Of a stretch of DNA of 64,000 bases, positions 60,262-64,000 are shown in pieces. The translations under genes and the position numbers were made by a program. Source of the DNA: Bacteroidota bacterium (GTDB taxonomy: Bacteria; Bacteroidota; Bacteroidia; Chitinophagales; Chitinophagaceae); NCBI GenBank assembly GCA_016868895.1, contig VGFK01000002.1, positions 186,001-250,000 on the forward strand, written 5' to 3'. The notes beneath the pieces were generated by a model. That model searched no databases. It saw only the letters and a program-made list of their open reading frames with translations, and was not told the DNA's origin. How positions within the stretch are numbered: position 1 is the stretch's first letter; every line of letters begins with the position of its first letter.

Positions 60262-61370
60262 TGCCAAATTCTTCCTCGAACTCATATAGTCAGACAAGGG
60301 CCATGCTGGCCATCGCCCGAGCAAGCCTTCGTTCCATATTTAGGAGTCCCTCTGCAGTAATTTTCAGCTTCCTCTTCCCGATCATTTTCATTTTGGTGTT
60401 TGGGTTTCTCAGTTCGACTACTCCTGTGATTCGAGTCGCGTTTGCCGATGACTCGACCAATGGCAACGAATTGTACACCAAGCTCATTGAGAAGACGAAT
60501 TTGAAAATCATTACCCAACCCAATGTCATTTCGCGACAAGAACTGGAGAAGGGACATATAACAGCTATACTGAAAATCAAAGCAGTCAACCCTGCGCAGT
60601 TTCCCAAGTATGCAGTGGAAATCACCACCTCTACGGCCGCAGCCGACCGCATCGGACTGTTGCAGTCCATCATCCAGCAGACCATTGCAGAATTGGATCT
60701 CGCAAACTTTCCGCAGCGACCAACCTATGCCTACATGATCAAAGAAACTTTACCGGGAAGAGAATACCGAACCATCGATTTTATTTTACCCGGACAACTG
60801 GGCTTTTCCTTGCTGAGTGCAGGAGTATTTGGTGTGGCCTTTATATTTTTTAACCTGCGGCAAACCTTGGTCTTGAAACGGTTCTTTGCAACTCCAATCA
60901 AGCGCACCTACATCGTTTTTGGAGAAGGACTAGGCAGGATCGCGTTTCAAATGATTACCGCCGTAGTGATTCTTTCCATCGGACACTTTGCGTTTAAATT
61001 CACGTTGATCCATCAATGGGTAACCTTCTTGGAATTGATGGTGCTGAGCCTCGTAGGACTCATTGTTTTCATGGGATTTGGTTTTATTGTCAGTGGACTG
61101 GCCACCAGTGAAAGCACCATTCCTCCATTTGCTAATTTGGTTACGCTACCGCAATTTCTTTTGGCAGGAACATTTTTTCCTGTTGAAAATTTTCCTAGCT
61201 GGCTGCAACCGCTTTGTAAAATTCTTCCGTTGACCCACCTCAATCAGGCCATGCGCAACGTTGCATTTGAAGGCGCTCACCTGCAGGACTGCCTTCCTCA
61301 ATTGCAGTACCTATTGTTATGGGGAATTGTCCTCTATGCAATTGCCATCCGGGTGTTCCGGTGGGAATAA
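60258..61370 (+). CDS. ABC-2-type transporter permease
   Basis: A 370-residue inner-membrane protein with one N-terminal helix (FSFLFPIIFILVFGF), a periplasmic region of about 120 residues, and five C-terminal helices. The QLGFSLLSAGVFGVAFIFFNLRQTLVLKRFFATPI segment is the ABC2_membrane-type core that contacts the ATPase. The substrate is unknown (drug, polysaccharide or lipid export are typical). No ATP-binding protein gene is nearby. Its ATG overlaps the sppA stop, so translation may be coupled. It ends 4 bp from the convergent queG. Confidence 0.88.
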   Translation: MMPNSSSNSYSQTRAMLAIARASLRSIFRSPSAVIFSFLFPIIFILVFGFLSSTTPVIRVAFADDSTNGNELYTKLIEKTNLKIITQPNVISRQELEKGHITAILKIKAVNPAQFPKYAVEITTSTAAADRIGLLQSIIQQTIAELDLANFPQRPTYAYMIKETLPGREYRTIDFILPGQLGFSLLSAGVFGVAFIFFNLRQTLVLKRFFATPIKRTYIVFGEGLGRIAFQMITAVVILSIGHFAFKFTLIHQWVTFLELMVLSLVGLIVFMGFGFIVSGLATSESTIPPFANLVTLPQFLLAGTFFPVENFPSWLQPLCKILPLTHLNQAMRNVAFEGAHLQDCLPQLQYLLLWGIVLYAIAIRVFRWE

Positions 61371-61374
61371 TGCA

Positions 61375-62304
61375 TTAGACTTTTGGCAAAAGTTTTAGAT
61401 TGCGCTGCATCCCTTTCCATTTGGTCCTTTTTAACGGAGAAGATGCGAATACCTCATTGAAGCGTTCTTCACTCAGGCTCATCCAATCGTGTATGTTGAA
61501 ATTCAGGATTTCATTAAGGGGCGCTAACTCAGGGTGATCATGAGGTCGACTGAATCTGTTCCACGGGCATACATCTTGGCAAATATCACACCCGAACACC
61601 CAATCGCTGGAAACAGTGCTCAATTCCTCCGGGAGTTCCTGTGATTTCAACTCTATGGTGAAGTAGGAGATGCATTGGGATGCCAGCAATTCTTTGTTGG
61701 GAAGAATGGCCGATGTGGGACAGGCCTCTATGCATTTTGTGCAGGTTCCACAGAAATCATGTGCAATTGGATCATCTGCTTCCAATTCAAGATCCACAAT
61801 CAGCGTAGCCAAAAAAAAGAATGATCCTTTTTGGGGATGGATCAACATTCCATTTCTTCCAATCCAACCCATTCCACTGCGTTGCGCCCAAGCTCGCTCC
61901 AATACAGGAGCTGAATCGACAAATCCTCTTCCTTGAACGTTTCCAAATTGATGTTGAATGGCAGCTAAAAACGCGTTGAGTTTTTCTCGGATTACCACGT
62001 GGTAATCTTGTCCGTAAGCGTATTTCGCAATATGAGGAGCATGTTCATCTTGCTCTGTTTCCGGAAAGTAGTTGAACATCAGCACGATCACCGATTTGGC
62101 TCCGGGTATAAGTTCAGAAGGATTGACACGCTTTTCAACATGATTGGACATATAGTCCATCGTACCGTGATATCCTTTGTTCAACCATGCCTCCAGCCTG
62201 CGTGCATCATCATCCAATCGTTGTGCTTTGGCGATTCGGCAATCATCAAAGCCAAATTGGTTTGCCAGTTGTCTGATGAGCTGTGAGCGTTGATTGAGCA
62301 ACAT
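61375..62304 (-). CDS. queG: tRNA epoxyqueuosine(34) reductase
   Basis: A 309-residue cobalamin-dependent enzyme that reduces epoxyqueuosine to queuosine in the wobble position of GUN tRNAs. Two 4Fe-4S motifs are visible: CGTCTKCIEACPTSAI and CDICQDVCPWN. The N-terminal catalytic region has MDYMSNHVEKRVNP and WAQRSGMGWIGRNGMLIHPQ. Length is near that of the short bacterial forms. No other queuosine gene is in the window. The gene is followed by a convergent ABC permease. Confidence 0.94.
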   Translation of the reverse strand: MLLNQRSQLIRQLANQFGFDDCRIAKAQRLDDDARRLEAWLNKGYHGTMDYMSNHVEKRVNPSELIPGAKSVIVLMFNYFPETEQDEHAPHIAKYAYGQDYHVVIREKLNAFLAAIQHQFGNVQGRGFVDSAPVLERAWAQRSGMGWIGRNGMLIHPQKGSFFFLATLIVDLELEADDPIAHDFCGTCTKCIEACPTSAILPNKELLASQCISYFTIELKSQELPEELSTVSSDWVFGCDICQDVCPWNRFSRPHDHPELAPLNEILNFNIHDWMSLSEERFNEVFASSPLKRTKWKGMQRNLKLLPKV

Positions 62305-62314
62305 GCAGCATTCA

Positions 62315-63361
62315 TTAATTGATTACGGCCTCTACTTCTGAAATGAGTTGTTCGTAAAATGCGCGATTGGTTACGGCCAGTGGTTTTTCTGGAAGAAACA
62401 TTCCAATGGTTCGGTTGTTCAGATCGATCCACGGCCAGGCGCCAGTGGGTGACCCGCAGGAATACCGCAGACCTTTTCCATCGGTTGACGTGGTTTCCAT
62501 CCAGGCTCCCATCGCAAACGTAAAACCTTTGGTGAGTTCAGGATTGTAGCGAATTCGTGCATCAGGAAACTGGTTTTTTAAAAGTTCGCCGACTGAAGCT
62601 GCGCTCAATACTTTTTTCCCATTGAACATTCCCTTGTTCGCAATCATAGTCAAAAAGTTCATGTAATCAAATGCAGAACATGACGCACCTCCTGAAGGAT
62701 TAGGTGCTTTTCCTTCTTCGTCGTAGAACGATGATGTTTTCATCATCAGGGGTCGAAACAACTTTTCTTGCGCGACACGGTCAAATGTTTTTTTTGTAAT
62801 GACCTCTAGCACCCGACCTGCTATGTTCAATCCCACACTGGCATCTGCAAAGGCTTCTCCAGGATTATCGACAATGAGCTTTTTTGTAGCAAAATATTCC
62901 ATCTCTTCTTCGAGGGTGTTGTATCGGGTTTTTTGCGTGAATTTGACCAGTCCTGCTGCATCCGTATCCAATCCAACTGTTTGAGATAGGCAGTGTCGAA
63001 GGGTGATGTATCCTTTCATGTATTTGCTAAAAATGGGGATGTATTTACTCACCTGATCGTCCAGTGAAAGTTTGCCTTCATCGACAAAAATCATCACCAA
63101 TGCGGCCGTCAACCATTTGCTGCTGGCGCCAACCGGTGCCGGCATTTTTAATTTAAAATCTTCTGTTTCTTTCAGGAAAATAGTTTTCCCGTCTTTTTGA
63201 ACTACCAGCAGTTTATTCTTCCCTAAAAATTTGTCGTTTTGCATCAGGATCTTATCAAGACCCGATAAATCGACCTGTGCCTTTAGGTTCATCTGAAAAA
63301 ATAGCAGAAAAGCCAGAAGGAGACTGCAGTTAAGGCATTTAAATCTGAAGCAATATGTCAT
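62315..63361 (-). CDS. Beta-lactamase-fold (S12) protein with missing nucleophile serine
   Basis: A 348-residue exported protein with a signal peptide of about 29 residues (ending LKAQ). The fold matches class C beta-lactamase/serine hydrolases: SKWLTAALVMIFVDEGKLSLDDQVSKYIPIF, ITLRHCLSQTVGLD. But the SxxK position reads A-S-S-K, with GCC (Ala) at 63125-63127 where the nucleophile serine should be. The usual YxN position reads D-A-S (in FADASVGLNIAG), and the HxG/KTG region reads CGSPTGAWPW. The enzyme is therefore probably inactive and may be a binding protein. The longer frame from 63421 is not used; the ATG at 63361 fits the signal. Confidence 0.82.
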   Translation of the reverse strand: MTYCFRFKCLNCSLLLAFLLFFQMNLKAQVDLSGLDKILMQNDKFLGKNKLLVVQKDGKTIFLKETEDFKLKMPAPVGASSKWLTAALVMIFVDEGKLSLDDQVSKYIPIFSKYMKGYITLRHCLSQTVGLDTDAAGLVKFTQKTRYNTLEEEMEYFATKKLIVDNPGEAFADASVGLNIAGRVLEVITKKTFDRVAQEKLFRPLMMKTSSFYDEEGKAPNPSGGASCSAFDYMNFLTMIANKGMFNGKKVLSAASVGELLKNQFPDARIRYNPELTKGFTFAMGAWMETTSTDGKGLRYSCGSPTGAWPWIDLNNRTIGMFLPEKPLAVTNRAFYEQLISEVEAVIN

Positions 63362-63421
63362 AATTACCATTTTTTTCGATTGGTGGCCTATTTGAGCGAA
63401 ATAACATGTAAATCTACACAT

Positions 63422-64000
63422 ATGAATTTAAACAACTTTACCATACAGGCCGCTGAGGCAGTACAGTCGGCTCAGCAAATCGCCTTCAACAATGCACACC
63501 ATTCAGTGGAAACAGAACACCTGCTCTCTGCTTTGCTGGAACAAAAGCAGTCGCCAGTCGATTATCTTTTGAAAAAGAACAATGTTTCGGTTCCGGTTCT
63601 TCGAACTAAATTGAGTGAGTGGCTCAAGAAATTGCCGAATGCCGAGGGGGAACCTGCACAATCACTGGGAAGGGAAACCAATACGGTATTCATGCGGGCC
63701 ATATCGGGATTGACCAAGTTTGGAGATGAATTTGTTACACCCGAACACCTGCTGATGTCCTTGCTGAATGGAAATGATCAAGTGGCAAAATTGCTTCGGG
63801 AAGTGGGGCTTACAGAAAATGGATTGCTTCAATCCATCACGGAACTCCGTAAAGGAGAAAAAATCAAGAGTCAAACACAGGAAACGCAGTTCGATGCGTT
63901 GAACAAATACGCAAAAAACCTGATTGAACTTGCTCGAATGGGCAAGCTGGATCCTGTAATTGGCAGGGACGAAGAGATACGCCGCACGCTCCACATCCTC
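63422..64000 (+). CDS. clpB: ATP-dependent chaperone ClpB (5' part)
   Basis: The first 193 codons of clpB; the gene runs past the window edge. The N-domain carries both Clp-N repeats ([21 protein letters not shown]-like and [16 protein letters not shown]), followed by a linker ([23 protein letters not shown]), which begins NBD1. ClpB refolds aggregated proteins with DnaK. The ATG at 63422 is divergent from the S12 gene. The rest of the gene cannot be assessed here. Confidence 0.92.
   Translation, partial: MNLNNFTIQAAEAVQSAQQIAFNNAHHSVETEHLLSALLEQKQSPVDYLLKKNNVSVPVLRTKLSEWLKKLPNAEGEPAQSLGRETNTVFMRAISGLTKFGDEFVTPEHLLMSLLNGNDQVAKLLREVGLTENGLLQSITELRKGEKIKSQTQETQFDALNKYAKNLIELARMGKLDPVIGRDEEIRRTLHIL

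Overview
The window looks like chromosomal DNA from a member of the Bacteroidota, most likely a Chitinophagaceae/Chitinophagales-type bacterium. The evidence is the gene content (TamL-type lipoprotein, type IX secretion plug-domain protein, long-form IspH, LuxC-like acyl-CoA reductase with a dicluster ferredoxin, DUF5916 and head-GIN proteins, the folK/deoxynucleoside kinase pair, TonB-dependent receptor). Promoters also fit: TAnnTTTG -7 elements, twice with a TTG 19 nt upstream. Shine-Dalgarno sequences are scarce. The genus call is inference. Coding density is very high, no gene-free stretch exceeds 300 bp, and I see no IS element, prophage, CRISPR array or defence island.

Layout. 0.1-9.4 kb: a cysteine-cluster protein, TamL, a TrmH/SpoU methyltransferase, an FtsX/LolE-like permease, a T9SS plug-domain protein, the small SRP RNA, a transaldolase and a DUF5916 protein. 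9.4-18.0 kb (minus strand): sucC and a branched-chain amino acid cluster transcribed leuA-leuB-ilvD-ilvB-ilvN-ilvC; leuCD are absent. 18.2-24.9 kb: an unrecognised helical-repeat protein, then rpoC with its own promoter and structured leader but no rpoB, then an OmpH/Skp-like protein and a strong terminator. 24.9-31.3 kb: amino acid permease, ispD, Gfo/Idh oxidoreductase, cmk, ispH, cytosolic GH13 enzyme.

31.3-40.5 kb: HtrA protease, acyl-CoA reductase divergent from ferredoxin, ddl, a PASTA protein, rhodanese, a lipoprotein, a TonB-dependent receptor under a TPP riboswitch, a head-GIN protein, and the initiator tRNA. 40.5-43.5 kb: era, an unknown exported protein, der. 43.5-55.4 kb (minus): a nitrogen block transcribed gcvP, gltB, gltD, amt, then a porin. 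55.5-64 kb: a second cysteine-cluster protein, an MFS transporter, deoxynucleoside kinase/folK, sppA plus an ABC-2 permease, queG, a beta-lactamase-fold protein lacking its nucleophile serine, and the start of clpB, cut by the window edge.

The window is mainly housekeeping, and I found no clear new multigene system. The most unusual points are rpoC separated from rpoB with a dedicated promoter and structured leader, mirrored promoters between the initiator tRNA gene and era, a catalytically degenerate serine hydrolase, a possible Ile/Leu/Val-containing mini-ORF ahead of leuA, and several promoters so close to start codons that transcripts would be leaderless or nearly so.
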